Below, in pieces: positions 24,126-32,080 of a DNA stretch of 37,454 nt (position 1 is its first letter; each line of letters begins with the position of its first letter). The notes under the pieces are model-generated. The model had not been told where the DNA came from and did no database searches. It was given only the letters and a program-made list of their open reading frames with translations. The DNA is from JBHJHK01 sp050330975 (GTDB lineage Bacteria; Pseudomonadota; Gammaproteobacteria; Competibacterales; Competibacteraceae). The translations under genes were made by a program, and so were the position numbers. The DNA is taken from NCBI GenBank assembly GCA_050330975.1, contig JBHJHK010000174.1, positions 1 through 37,454 of the forward strand, written 5' to 3'.

Positions 24126-25169
24126 ATGACCCAGCCCATCAATCTCTACAGCGATACCCAGACCCAACCCACGGCGGCCATGCGCCGGGCCATGGCCGAA
24201 GCCTCCGTGGGGGACGAACAAAGTGGGTCCGACCCCACGGTCAACCGTCTGTGTCATCGGATAGCGGAGTTGCTCGGCAAGGAGGCGGCGGTGTTTTTGC
24301 CTTCGGGCACCATGTGCAACGAAATCGCCCTGGCGGTCCACTGTCGCCCCGGGGACGAAGTCCTCACCGACCACACCGCCCACATCATCCACTTTGAAGG
24401 GGGCGGACCCGCCGCCTTGGCCGGCGCCACCGTCCAGCCCCTGATGGGGCAGCGAGGGGTGTTTAGCGCCGAGCAACTGGCCAAGGCCATCCGCCCGGTG
24501 AGCCGCTACGCCCCCCGCACCAAACTGGTGAGCGTCGAGCAGACCGCCAACTTAGGGGGCGGCACCGTGTGGCCCCTGGAGACCCTCCAAGCCATCAAAA
24601 CCACAGCCCGGGACCACAGCCTGGCCGTGCACATGGTCGGCGCGCGGTTGTTCAACGCCACCGTGGCCGCTCGCGTGGAGCCCGCCGCCTTTGCCGCCTG
24701 CGCCGACAGTGTGTGGGTCGACCTCACCAAGGGGTTGGGTTGCCCCTTTGGCGCCGTGTTGGCCGGCAGCGGGGAGTTTATCGACCAGGTGTGGTGGTGG
24801 AAACAGCGCCTGGGGGGCGCCATGCGCCAGGCGGGCATCATGGCCGCCGCCGGGCTCTACGCCCTGGATCATCACATCGAACGCTTGGCGGACGACCATC
24901 AAAACGCCCGGCGTTTGGCGGCGGGGTTGGTGGCGCTGCCCCACCTGCGGATGGAGTTGGACGCCGTGGCGACGAATATGGTGTTTTTCGAGGTGACGGG
25001 GGGCCCCATGGACGCCCACGCCCTGAGTGCCGCCCTGGAAGGGGAGGGGGTGCTCATCGGCGCCATGGATAAAACCCGGCTGCGGGCGGTGACCCACCTG
25101 GATATCCGCGAGGCCGACGTCGATGCCGCCGCCGCCGCCGTGGCCCGCCTTGGGGAGCGGCGTGCTTGA
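24126..25169 (+). CDS. Threonine aldolase-like PLP protein with altered cofactor-binding residue
   Basis: A fold-type I PLP protein of 347 residues related to low-specificity L-threonine aldolases and beta-eliminating lyases. The N-terminus (LYSDTQTQPTAAMRRAM and GDEQSGSDPTVNRL) and the PLP lysine in DLTKGLGCPFG (Lys202) fit the family. A stacking His is plausible in DHTAHIIHFEGGG. The usual H-x-D-G-A-R motif, whose Asp pairs with the pyridine nitrogen of PLP, reads HMVGAR here: residue 171 is Val (codon GTC at 24636-24638). One base would restore GAC. Either the enzyme is impaired, it uses an unusual mechanism, or the base is an error. It follows the ATPase gene by 84 nt on the same strand. 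Confidence 0.85.
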   Translation: MTQPINLYSDTQTQPTAAMRRAMAEASVGDEQSGSDPTVNRLCHRIAELLGKEAAVFLPSGTMCNEIALAVHCRPGDEVLTDHTAHIIHFEGGGPAALAGATVQPLMGQRGVFSAEQLAKAIRPVSRYAPRTKLVSVEQTANLGGGTVWPLETLQAIKTTARDHSLAVHMVGARLFNATVAARVEPAAFAACADSVWVDLTKGLGCPFGAVLAGSGEFIDQVWWWKQRLGGAMRQAGIMAAAGLYALDHHIERLADDHQNARRLAAGLVALPHLRMELDAVATNMVFFEVTGGPMDAHALSAALEGEGVLIGAMDKTRLRAVTHLDIREADVDAAAAAVARLGERRA

Positions 25170-25216
25170 CGGGTATCATAGACGACCGACGTCGTCCTCA
25201 ACTTCAAGGGCCAGCC

Positions 25217-25681
25217 ATGGGCAAAACCTGGAATGTCTACCTCGCCGGTGAAATCCACACCGACTGGCGCGAGCGCATCAAAGCCGCCGCTGAGGCCGCG
25301 GCGTTACCCGCGGTCTTCACCGCCCCCGTCACCGACCACCCGGCCTCCGACGCCTGTGGGGCCCGGATCTTGGGGGACGAAGGGGATCCCTTTTGGTACG
25401 ACCACAAGGGCGGCAAACTCAACGCCATCCGCACCCGGACCCTCATCCACGACGCCGATGTGGTGGTGGTGCGGTTTGGAGAGCAGTACAAGCAGTGGAA
25501 CGCCGCCTTTGACGCCGGCTATGCCGCCGCCCTGGGCAAGCCCTTGGTGATTGTCCACCCCAAAGCCCACCGCCACGCCCTCAAAGAAGTCGACGCCGCC
25601 GCATGGGCGGTGGCCGAGCATCCCGAGCAGGTGGCCCAGATCCTCGACTACGTCATCAACGGGCGTTTGCCCGGGGGGTGA
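25217..25681 (+). CDS. YtoQ family protein
   Basis: A small cytoplasmic protein of 154 residues that matches the YtoQ family. The opening WNVYLAGEIHTDWRERI and the segments VFTAPVTDHPASD, GARILGDEGDPFWYDHKGGKLNAIRTRTLI and DADVVVVRFGEQYKQWNAAFDAGYAAALGKP are characteristic. The fold resembles nucleoside 2-deoxyribosyltransferases, but no activity is established. The ATG at 25217 is chosen for its AAGGG ribosome site and because conservation begins there. It lies 47 nt after the aldolase-like gene and is probably the last gene of the right arm. A 7-bp inverted repeat (CACCCGC at 25704, GCGGGTG at 25721) follows, without a T-run. Confidence 0.87.
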   Translation: MGKTWNVYLAGEIHTDWRERIKAAAEAAALPAVFTAPVTDHPASDACGARILGDEGDPFWYDHKGGKLNAIRTRTLIHDADVVVVRFGEQYKQWNAAFDAGYAAALGKPLVIVHPKAHRHALKEVDAAAWAVAEHPEQVAQILDYVINGRLPGG

Positions 25682-25746
25682 AACCGAAGGGTCGTTGAGG
25701 CGTCACCCGCCACCAGGGCAGCGGGTGGACAAGGGAAGCAAGACAA

Positions 25747-25763
25747 CGCCGCCACCGGCGGCG
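25747..25763 (-). terminator. Possible terminator after the small peptide ORF
   Basis: CGCCGCC and GGCGGCG pair (7 bp) around a 3-nt loop. On the minus strand the stem is followed by TTGTCTTGCTT, T-rich but not a clean run. It begins 12 nt beyond the stop of the 27-residue ORF. Confidence 0.35.
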
Positions 25764-25774
25764 CTGGGGATGTC

Positions 25775-25858
25775 TTAGACCCGAGTGATCTCAAGGGCCT
25801 GAACTTGGGAGGTTGCCAGGGCGATGGCAACACCGATAGGGGCGTATTTGAACAGCAT
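25775..25858 (-). CDS. Possible small secreted peptide or truncated secreted protein (27 aa)
   Basis: The ORF encodes MLFKYAPIGVAIALATSQVQ plus ALEITRV. It has a basic N-terminus, a hydrophobic core and a VQA signal peptidase-like cut site, leaving only about six mature residues. AAGGA lies about 7 nt ahead of the ATG. A GC hairpin with a T-rich tail lies just after the stop. This may be a real peptide gene or the 5' stub of a secreted protein cut short; I recognise no family. Confidence 0.35.
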   Translation of the reverse strand: MLFKYAPIGVAIALATSQVQALEITRV

Positions 25859-26197
25859 GTCATGATTCCTTGTGAGTCGCTTGCCCGTACAATGGCGTCT
25901 TGGCACTTGTAAAGTGTTTTGGTGGACGCAGCTATTGATAAGCAAAACCCGCTCCAAGATAAATTTTTGATATTTTTCAATAACTTATTTTCGATGTCCG
26001 AGCCTTTGATGAAGTGATTGTAAAATTTCTTGACACATTTGGCGAGCTCTCTCGTCCCGTTGTTGATCAAGTCATTGTTTTCTATGGATTAAGTTAAAGT
26101 AGACTGTGTAAAAAAAACTGACTGCGGCAAGTGTGTCGTCGATTCCACGGTGGGTCTGATTGCGATAGCTTTTGCGCCGGTCTTATTCAACAACCCT

Positions 26198-26836
26198 CTA
26201 ACGCCGAGCCGGTCGGGGTCGCCGCCTGGCAACGCGCCCTACCAAACGCCCATCCATAGCCAACAGTCCCGCGGCGATAAGCCCCATGCCCACGAGGTGG
26301 CGGGGCAACAGCACCTCCCCCAATATCCCCACCCCGAGGCCCGTGGCGCTCACGGGGATGAGGAGGGTGACCAACAGCAAGTTGGTAGCGCCAGCGGTGG
26401 CCAACAGTCGAAAGTACAACAGGTAAGCCAGGGCCGTCGACAGGCTCGCCACCCCCACCAGGGTCCCCCAGACCTCGAGACCCGGCCAGGACAAGGTCCA
26501 CGGCCGATCGACGATCACCACCAACGGCAACAACCACACACTCGACGCCGTCACCTGGCCCGTGGCCGTGGCCAAGGGGGAGATCCCTAAGGTCTTGAAG
26601 CGCCGGCCGTACAACCCCGCCAGGGCGTAGGACAAAGCGGACGCCAAACAGGCGAGCTGGGCCCAACTCCCCACCGATAGCGACCCCAAGGCTTCCCCGC
26701 CCACCATGACAGAGACCCCCGCAACGCCCATCAACACCCCCAAAAACCTCCCCGGGGTGAGTTTCTCATCCCCGGTCAACACATGGGCCAGGATGACCGA
26801 AAACAGCGGCGTGGTGGCGTTGAGAATCGCCGCCAC
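26198..26836 (-). pseudogene. DMT/EamA-family transporter, 5'-truncated
   Basis: 212 residues with about seven transmembrane segments. The sequence begins at AAILNATTPLFSVILAH, which in complete EamA transporters lies some 85-90 residues into the protein, just after 'IPSGL'. The end of the first EamA domain and the entire second are present, but the first three or so helices are missing. The frame upstream of the GTG at 26836 runs only ~17 codons, into the end of the SulP gene, before a TAA (26885-26887). So the N-terminus is absent, not hidden. A GAAGGG before the GTG might still permit translation. A ten-helix carrier cannot be formed, so the fragment is probably non-functional. Confidence 0.7.
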
Positions 26837-26849
26837 CCCGGTGGACCCT

Positions 26850-28538
26850 TCACCCCGTTTCTTGCGCCAAGGCCCTCTGGGGACTTAGGGAAGCCGCCGA
26901 CAGTCCCCCGGCCACCGCCTCGAGGTCGGCGTAGCGCTCTAGGGCGGCGACGGCGTCGAAAACCTTCAACTGGGTGAGGTACTGGCCCCCGGGGCTGTAG
27001 AGGCCACACACGATCACCCGCACCTCGGCGGCGGCGGCCCCCTGGAGGACCTCTTCGATGGCCATGGCGGCGCTGACGTCAAAGCGGTGGACTTCGGCGA
27101 AGTCGAGGATCAACACCTCGGGAAATTCCAGCTTGGAAAAGCGCTGTACCAGCTCCTTGGCCGAGGCAAAACTAAACGGGCCGTGGAAGCGCAGCAAGGC
27201 GATATCCCCCTCGCTGCCTTCGATATGCCGCGCCAAGGGCGAGGGAATATCCAAAGGCATGTCTTCGCGGCGCTGGTTGCGCACCAACTGCAGCCGATCC
27301 AACTCGTGTTCCAGCATGTAGCGAGAATGCAACAGCGACACCATAATGATGCCCACGGCCACGGCGGTGATCAAATCCACAAAAATGGTCATAAAGACCA
27401 CCGTCAGCGTGACCCCCGCCTCGGGGCCCGGTACCCGCACCAGGCGTCGCAGGTAATTCCAGTCGATGATATCCAAGCCCAGTTTGAGCAAAATCCCCGC
27501 CAACGCCGCGTGGGGCACTAACTCAAACAGCCCGCCAAATCCCAATACCACCGCCAAAATGATTAGCGAATGAATCATCCCCGCCAGGGGTGTACGACCC
27601 CCACTGCGGGCGTTGCCCAGGGTCAACATGGTGGACCCCGCCCCCGGAATGCCGCCAAATAATCCCGATATGGCATTGCCGATGCCCTGACCCACGAGTT
27701 CTCGGTTGGAGTCGTGGTGGGTGCGGGTCACGGTATCGGCAATCAACGACGTCAATAGACTATCGATGGAACCGAGTAGCGCCAAAATCACCGCCCCGTG
27801 GATCATATGGGGTATGGCGCTAAACTCGAGGCTCAAGCCCTGAAAACTCGGCAACCCGCTGGGAATGGGACCGATGACCGCCACGGGGCCCAGCCATCCC
27901 GCACCGGCCACCACCGTCGCCACCACCAACGCCACAATGGCCCCCGGTACCACACGGCCCCAGGAGCGCGGCCAGAGCAATACCAAGGCCAAGGTCAAGG
28001 CCCCCAGGGCGAGGTCGGGGAGGTGAATCCGCTCGATCAAGTGGGGAAAATGCCCCAAGGCATCGAGAATACCGGCGTTTTCTATGCCATAGCCGATAAA
28101 AGGCGGAATCTGCAAAATAATGACAATACAACCAATGCCGGTCATAAAACCCGACACCACGGAAAACGGCACAAAGTTGATAAATCGTCCCATTTTGGCC
28201 GCGCCAATGCCCACCTGTAGCAGCCCCCCCAGAACAACCACGGTAAAGGCCATGGCGGGTTCGTGGGCAAACTGGCTCAACACCGCCGCCATCACCACGG
28301 TCATGGGTCCCGTGGGTCCCGACACTTGACAGGGGGTACCGCCAAATAGGGCGGCGAAAAAACCCACAAAAATGGCGCTGTACAACCCCGCCATGGGCCC
28401 CGCCCCCGACGAAACCCCAAAGGCCAAGGCCAGGGGCAGCGATACCACGGCCGCCATGAGCCCACCGTAGAGATCGCAACGCCAATTGGCAACACTCCAG
28501 GAGGTCCACGACCCTCCCAACCAGGCCCCAACCCTCAC
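26850..28538 (-). CDS. SulP family anion transporter with STAS domain (possible bicarbonate transporter)
   Basis: An inner-membrane anion permease of 562 residues. The membrane domain (about 15-405) carries the family's opening (DLYGGLMAAVVSLPLALAFG), GPTGPMTVVMAA and LVGQGIGNAISGLFGGIPGAGS. A cytoplasmic STAS domain (about 435-545, with ILDFAEVHRFDVSAAMAIEE) follows. SulP proteins carry sulfate, bicarbonate or other anions. The gene overlaps the upstream CbbR-like regulator by 4 nt (GTGA), so the two are co-translated. That pairing favours inorganic carbon uptake over sulfate, but this is inference. The start is GTG. Its stop is followed after 13 nt by the truncated DMT fragment. Confidence 0.88.
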   Translation of the reverse strand: MRVGAWLGGSWTSWSVANWRCDLYGGLMAAVVSLPLALAFGVSSGAGPMAGLYSAIFVGFFAALFGGTPCQVSGPTGPMTVVMAAVLSQFAHEPAMAFTVVVLGGLLQVGIGAAKMGRFINFVPFSVVSGFMTGIGCIVIILQIPPFIGYGIENAGILDALGHFPHLIERIHLPDLALGALTLALVLLWPRSWGRVVPGAIVALVVATVVAGAGWLGPVAVIGPIPSGLPSFQGLSLEFSAIPHMIHGAVILALLGSIDSLLTSLIADTVTRTHHDSNRELVGQGIGNAISGLFGGIPGAGSTMLTLGNARSGGRTPLAGMIHSLIILAVVLGFGGLFELVPHAALAGILLKLGLDIIDWNYLRRLVRVPGPEAGVTLTVVFMTIFVDLITAVAVGIIMVSLLHSRYMLEHELDRLQLVRNQRREDMPLDIPSPLARHIEGSEGDIALLRFHGPFSFASAKELVQRFSKLEFPEVLILDFAEVHRFDVSAAMAIEEVLQGAAAAEVRVIVCGLYSPGGQYLTQLKVFDAVAALERYADLEAVAGGLSAASLSPQRALAQETG

Positions 28539-29479
28539 GCCAGTCGCCTAGAAACCGGCACGCTGGGATTGAGTTTATCGCGCACGATAATTTCTCCCTC
28601 CGTCTGCAAAAAACTCAAAAAGGACTCGGCCACCACCGACAGCGGTCGGTGGGCGGGGGCGAGGGCGTACCACTGCTCTTTGAGGGGAAAACCCTTGACG
28701 TCCAAAATGGCCAATTGCCCCAGGGCCAAGTCGTTGCCCAGGGCGTGGCGGGACAAAGCGGCAATGCCCAAACCGCCGATCACCGCCTGCTTGATGCCCT
28801 CGTTGTTGGCCAGGGTCATGCGCACCTTGAGGGCAAACCCCCGACTTTGAAAAAAGCGCTCCACGGCCCGGCGCGTCCCCGAACCCTGTTCCCGCAGCAA
28901 AAAAGGCTCTTGGGCGATCACCCCCGGGGAGATCAGGGCGCGCCGGGTCAACGGGTGATCCATGGGCGCCACAATCACCAACGGGTTGGCCATAAACGCC
29001 ACGCTTTTGACGTCGTCCCGCTGGGGGGGTTGGCTCACGATGTAGAGATCGTCGCGGTGTTCCACCAAGCGAGTCAATAGCCGCTCGCGATCCGTGATCT
29101 CAATCTGGGCGTCAATGTCGGGATAGCGTTGACAAAACGCGCCGAGAATCAATGGAATAATGTATTTGGCCGTGTTGACGATGGCCAGCTTCAAACTGCC
29201 AGCCCGCAGGCCTTGGAGGTTGGTCACCGTCATGGCAAAGCGATCGAGGGCGTCGAAGATCTCCCGGCACGTGGCCTCCAACGCCCGGCCCGCCTCGGTG
29301 AGCTGCATCCCCTTGCCGTGGGACTCGAACAGCGCCAATCCCACCTCGTCGGATAGCTTCTTGATCTGCATGGACACCGTGGGCTGGGAGAGGCCAAGGG
29401 ACTCCGCCGCCCGGGTAAAACTCCCCTGGCGGGCGACGGTGAGGAAGACCTCCAGCTGGCGAAACGTCGCATGTTGCAT
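28535..29479 (-). CDS. LysR family transcriptional regulator, CbbR-like
   Basis: A LysR-type regulator of 314 residues. The N-terminal winged helix-turn-helix (about 1-65: FRQLEVFLTVARQGSFTRAAESLGLSQPTVSMQIKKL) closely follows CbbR proteins, the activators of Calvin-cycle genes. The co-inducer domain fills the rest (QPPQRDDVKSVAFMANPLVIVAP, LLREQGSGTRRAVERFF). It is co-translated with SulP and divergent from the DUF2333 gene. A palindrome (29477-29493) covers its own ribosome site and start codon, suggesting autoregulation. A TATACT -10 candidate lies at 29506-29511 on the minus strand, with no good -35. No RuBisCO gene is in this window, so CbbR-like rather than CbbR is the safe call. Confidence 0.88.
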   Translation of the reverse strand: MQHATFRQLEVFLTVARQGSFTRAAESLGLSQPTVSMQIKKLSDEVGLALFESHGKGMQLTEAGRALEATCREIFDALDRFAMTVTNLQGLRAGSLKLAIVNTAKYIIPLILGAFCQRYPDIDAQIEITDRERLLTRLVEHRDDLYIVSQPPQRDDVKSVAFMANPLVIVAPMDHPLTRRALISPGVIAQEPFLLREQGSGTRRAVERFFQSRGFALKVRMTLANNEGIKQAVIGGLGIAALSRHALGNDLALGQLAILDVKGFPLKEQWYALAPAHRPLSVVAESFLSFLQTEGEIIVRDKLNPSVPVSRRLA

Positions 29480-29493
29480 AGATTATTACCTAT
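29477..29493 (-). promoter_or_regulatory. 17-bp near-palindrome, copy A (over the lysR start)
   Basis: On the minus strand ATAGGTAATAATCTATG. It shares the form ATAG(R)T(W)AT..TCTATG with copies at 29570 and 32081. It includes the lysR ATG and lies just downstream of the probable lysR -10, a position suited to autorepression. Confidence 0.6.
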
Positions 29494-29523
29494 GATTAAT
29501 GATACAGTATAGCCGAGGAGCTA

Positions 29524-29552
29524 TTGACAGTCTGAATCGTAGACAATAGACT
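29524..29552 (+). promoter_or_regulatory. Sigma70-type promoter for the DUF2333/usp genes
   Basis: A perfect -35 TTGACA (29524-29529), a 17-nt spacer and TAGACT (29547-29552, 4/6) face the DUF2333 gene. CTATTG and CAATAG half-sites (29521 and 29544) flank the spacer. Copy B of the palindrome lies 18 nt further downstream. Confidence 0.5.
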
Positions 29553-29569
29553 TCGCAAAACAAAGCTTA

Positions 29570-29586
29570 ATAGATTATGATCTATG
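29570..29586 (+). promoter_or_regulatory. 17-bp palindrome, copy B (before the DUF2333 gene)
   Basis: ATAGATTATGATCTATG; the first 16 bases have perfect matching arms (ATAGAT/ATCTAT) around TATG. It ends 15 nt before the DUF2333 ATG. It also contains TATGAT, a possible -10, so regulator binding and promoter function could overlap. Confidence 0.6.
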
Positions 29587-29601
29587 TGAGGCGTTGCCAC
29601 C

Positions 29602-30912
29602 ATGAGTTCATCCCGCCCTGTTCCGTCGTCTGACCACGAAGCCCGTGAGGTTCAAAAGGGCGCCGCCCACGCCGAGGGCACGCCGCAGGATGAGCCCAGC
29701 CGGGACGCCGTCCAACGGGATCCAGTGCCTCCGACCTCTTCCCGCGAAACCGAGACCAACCCCGAAGCGCCAGCCCCCGAGGTGGCGTCTCGCGAAGAGG
29801 CCGCCGCACCCCGCAGCCCCCTGGTGGCGGTGGCGCCCCCAGCTCCCACACCCAAAACCCTGCGCCGCCACCCCTGGCTGCGCTATGCCCTCGTCTTGCT
29901 ACTGGTCTTGCTGGCCCTGCCCTGGGCCGTGGGTTTTTATTGGGGTCGGGAACCGCGTCCCTTCGATATCTACCGCCACACTCAAGCCGCAGTGAGGGAC
30001 ATCCGCCCCGGACAAGCCGACGCCGTCCAGCGTCCCGGGGTGATCCTCACGGCCACCCTCATCGGCATTGCCGAGCGCCTGTTGGAAAAGCCCGGGGGCT
30101 ACATCAGCAACGACGTGAGCCCGCCGGGGGTGTGGATGGACAACATCCAAGCCTGGGAATTTGGCGTGTTGACCGCCCTCCGGGACACCGTCCGGGCGCT
30201 GCGGGACGACTTCAGTCGCTCCCAGAGCCAGTCGGCGGAGAACCTCCAACTCCAGCGCGCCGATGCCCAGTTTCACTTCGACCATCGCCACTGGGTGCTG
30301 CCCGCCACCGAGGACGAATACCGCCAGGGCATTGCCGGCCTGGAGCGCTACCTCGCCGACCTGGTGGCGCCGACGTCTGAGAGCGGGCGGGTGTTCTTTG
30401 CCCGCACCGATAACCTCATCGCCTACTTGGGGGTAGTGGAGCGACGTCTGGGAAGCTTGGCCCAGCGGCTGAGTGCCAACGTGGACGACATTCACTTCAG
30501 CGCCGATCCTCTCATGGAAGAAGACGTCCAGTCCGTGGAAATCGAACCCGCCCTACGAAACGCCCAGGACGGTCGAGCCATCGACTACCATCGGGATATC
30601 GAGCAGAGGACGTCGTGGTGGGACGTCGACCGGGTGTTCTACGAAGCCCGGGGCTACGTGTGGGCCCTAAGTCACCTCCTCCGGGCCATCGAGCGGGACT
30701 TCGAAGGGATCTTTGCCGGCAAAAATGCCCAGCTGCCCTTGCGGCGCATCGTCGCCAAGCTGGACAGCACCCAGCGCCCGGTCTGGAGCCCGACCATCTT
30801 TAACCATTCGGGGTTTGGCATTTTCACCAACCACTCTCTGGTCATGGCCTCGTACATTTCCCGAGCCAACGCAGCGCTCATCGACTTGCGCTTGCTGCTC
30901 ATGCAGGGCTGA
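29602..30912 (+). CDS. DUF2333 family membrane-anchored protein
   Basis: A protein of 436 residues. The first ~90 are low-complexity, Pro/Ala/Glu-rich and probably disordered in the cytoplasm. One transmembrane helix follows (about 95-115, YALVLLLVLLALPWAVGFYWG), and the remaining ~320 residues form a soluble, mostly helical periplasmic region. The segments FDIYRHTQAAV, GGYISNDVSPPGVWMDNIQAWEFGVL, ARTDNLIAYLGVVERRLGSLAQRL and NHSGFGIFTNHSLVMASYISRANAALIDLR match DUF2333, a proteobacterial family of unknown function. TGAGGCG precedes the ATG. It is divergent from the CbbR-like gene, has its own promoter and palindrome, and is followed after 75 nt by the stress protein gene. Confidence 0.87.
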   Translation: MSSSRPVPSSDHEAREVQKGAAHAEGTPQDEPSRDAVQRDPVPPTSSRETETNPEAPAPEVASREEAAAPRSPLVAVAPPAPTPKTLRRHPWLRYALVLLLVLLALPWAVGFYWGREPRPFDIYRHTQAAVRDIRPGQADAVQRPGVILTATLIGIAERLLEKPGGYISNDVSPPGVWMDNIQAWEFGVLTALRDTVRALRDDFSRSQSQSAENLQLQRADAQFHFDHRHWVLPATEDEYRQGIAGLERYLADLVAPTSESGRVFFARTDNLIAYLGVVERRLGSLAQRLSANVDDIHFSADPLMEEDVQSVEIEPALRNAQDGRAIDYHRDIEQRTSWWDVDRVFYEARGYVWALSHLLRAIERDFEGIFAGKNAQLPLRRIVAKLDSTQRPVWSPTIFNHSGFGIFTNHSLVMASYISRANAALIDLRLLLMQG

Positions 30913-30987
30913 GGCCGCCACCGTTGTTGTGCCTTCACTGTCGACTTTTTCCCGTTACCCTCGTGGAGCTACTGCAGGAGAACTACT

Positions 30988-32037
30988 ATGCAACGCTTTA
31001 AAAACATCCTTTATGTCGCCACCGACGCCGTGAGCAATGCGGTGCAAAAGCGCACCTTGACCATCGCCACCAAGCTCGCCAACGAAAACGGCGCCAAGCT
31101 CACGGTGATGGACGTGGTGCCCAGCATGAACGCCCTGGCGGAGATGGTGATCAACCGGGTGATGCCCGCCAAGCGCCTCCAAGAACTCAACATCCAGCAG
31201 CGGCGCCAAGAGCTCAAGGCCCTGGTGGAAGAGACGATGGAAAAGCCCCAGGAGGTCGCCGTCGACGTCCAGATGGGCAAGTCCTTCCTGGAAATCATCA
31301 AAGTGGTCATGGAAAACCAGGTGGACCTGGTGATCAAGCCCGGCGAACCCGTGGGTAACGACCCCAACCGGGCCTTCGCCAGTAATGACCTCCACCTGTT
31401 CCGCAAGTGCCCCTGCCCTTTGTGGGTGATCCCCAGCCGCGACGAGACCCCCTTCCAGCAGATCATGGCTTTGGTCAACGTCGAGCCCGGCCAGCCCTCC
31501 CTCCAAGCCCCGGGGGGCGCCCAGGATCTCAACCACCTGGTGGTGGATTTGGGTATGTCCTTGGCCAAACTCAACGGCGCCAAGCTCCACGTGGTCCAGT
31601 GCTGGGACGCCCCCGGGGTGGCCCACCTGTGGCAGTCGGGCCAGATCTCCCCCGGGGAGCGGGATGGCATCTTCCAGTACCTCCAAGAGCAGAGCCGCCA
31701 GCGCCTCGACGCGCTCATGGCCGACTACGACCTGAGCGATATCCCCCACGAAGTTCATCTGCTCAAGGGCAAGCCCGAGTACATGTCCACCGCCCTAGCC
31801 CGCCAGGAGAGCGTCGACTTGGTGGTCATGAGTTCTCTGTCCGAGAGCCGGGTGTCGGGGCTGTACATCAACAGCAGCGCCGAAGACATCCTCCAGCAGC
31901 TGCGCTGTGCCGTGATGGCCGTCAAGCCCGCCGACTTCGTCTCGCCGGTGACCGCCGACAAGCCCAAGGACGAGAAAGACATCGAGGAGATGAACAACAT
32001 GATTCGGGGCGTCGACGCCGACCCCGCCTCTTCCTGA
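30988..32037 (+). CDS. Tandem universal stress protein (two UspA domains)
   Basis: A cytoplasmic protein of 349 residues with two UspA domains, resembling UspE-type tandem proteins. Domain 1 spans about 1-150 (FKNILYVATDAVSNAVQKRTLTIATKLA and HLFRKCPCPLWVIPSRD). Domain 2 spans about 155-310 (IMALVNVEP and LVVMSSLSESRVSGLYINSSAEDILQQLRCAVMAVKP). A charged, probably flexible tail follows (about 315-349). GCAGGAG precedes the ATG. The clean terminator 19 nt after the stop codon shows that it ends the DUF2333-usp transcription unit. Such proteins bind ATP or lipids and support stress survival; which stress applies here is unknown. Confidence 0.9.
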   Translation: MQRFKNILYVATDAVSNAVQKRTLTIATKLANENGAKLTVMDVVPSMNALAEMVINRVMPAKRLQELNIQQRRQELKALVEETMEKPQEVAVDVQMGKSFLEIIKVVMENQVDLVIKPGEPVGNDPNRAFASNDLHLFRKCPCPLWVIPSRDETPFQQIMALVNVEPGQPSLQAPGGAQDLNHLVVDLGMSLAKLNGAKLHVVQCWDAPGVAHLWQSGQISPGERDGIFQYLQEQSRQRLDALMADYDLSDIPHEVHLLKGKPEYMSTALARQESVDLVVMSSLSESRVSGLYINSSAEDILQQLRCAVMAVKPADFVSPVTADKPKDEKDIEEMNNMIRGVDADPASS

Positions 32038-32055
32038 GCAGCAGTAGGTGTCGTG

Positions 32056-32080
32056 GGGGCGGCCTAGCCGCCCCTTTCTT
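32056..32080 (+). terminator. Strong intrinsic terminator after the stress protein gene
   Basis: GGGGCGGC and GCCGCCCC pair perfectly (8 bp) around a CTA loop and are followed by TTTCTT. Palindrome copy C begins at the very next base. Confidence 0.85.

Larger units (their letters stand above)
25682..26197. other. 516-bp gap, AT-rich, with one possible small peptide gene
   Basis: The part from about 25860 to 26120 is strikingly AT-rich for this genome and contains a run of eight A (26110-26117). Besides the 27-residue minus-strand ORF at 25775-25858 and a GC-rich hairpin (25747-25763), I find no gene. A TTGACA at about 26029-26034 has no matching -10. Confidence 0.5.

Noticed and set aside
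26029..26034. TTGACA as a promoter -35
   Set aside because: No -10-like hexamer at 16-18 nt and no gene on that strand downstream until the convergent DMT fragment.
25648..26070. Minus-strand ORF of 140 aa in the AT-rich gap
   Set aside because: Composition changes abruptly along its length, it overlaps the end of ytoQ and the better 27-aa ORF, and matches nothing I recognise.
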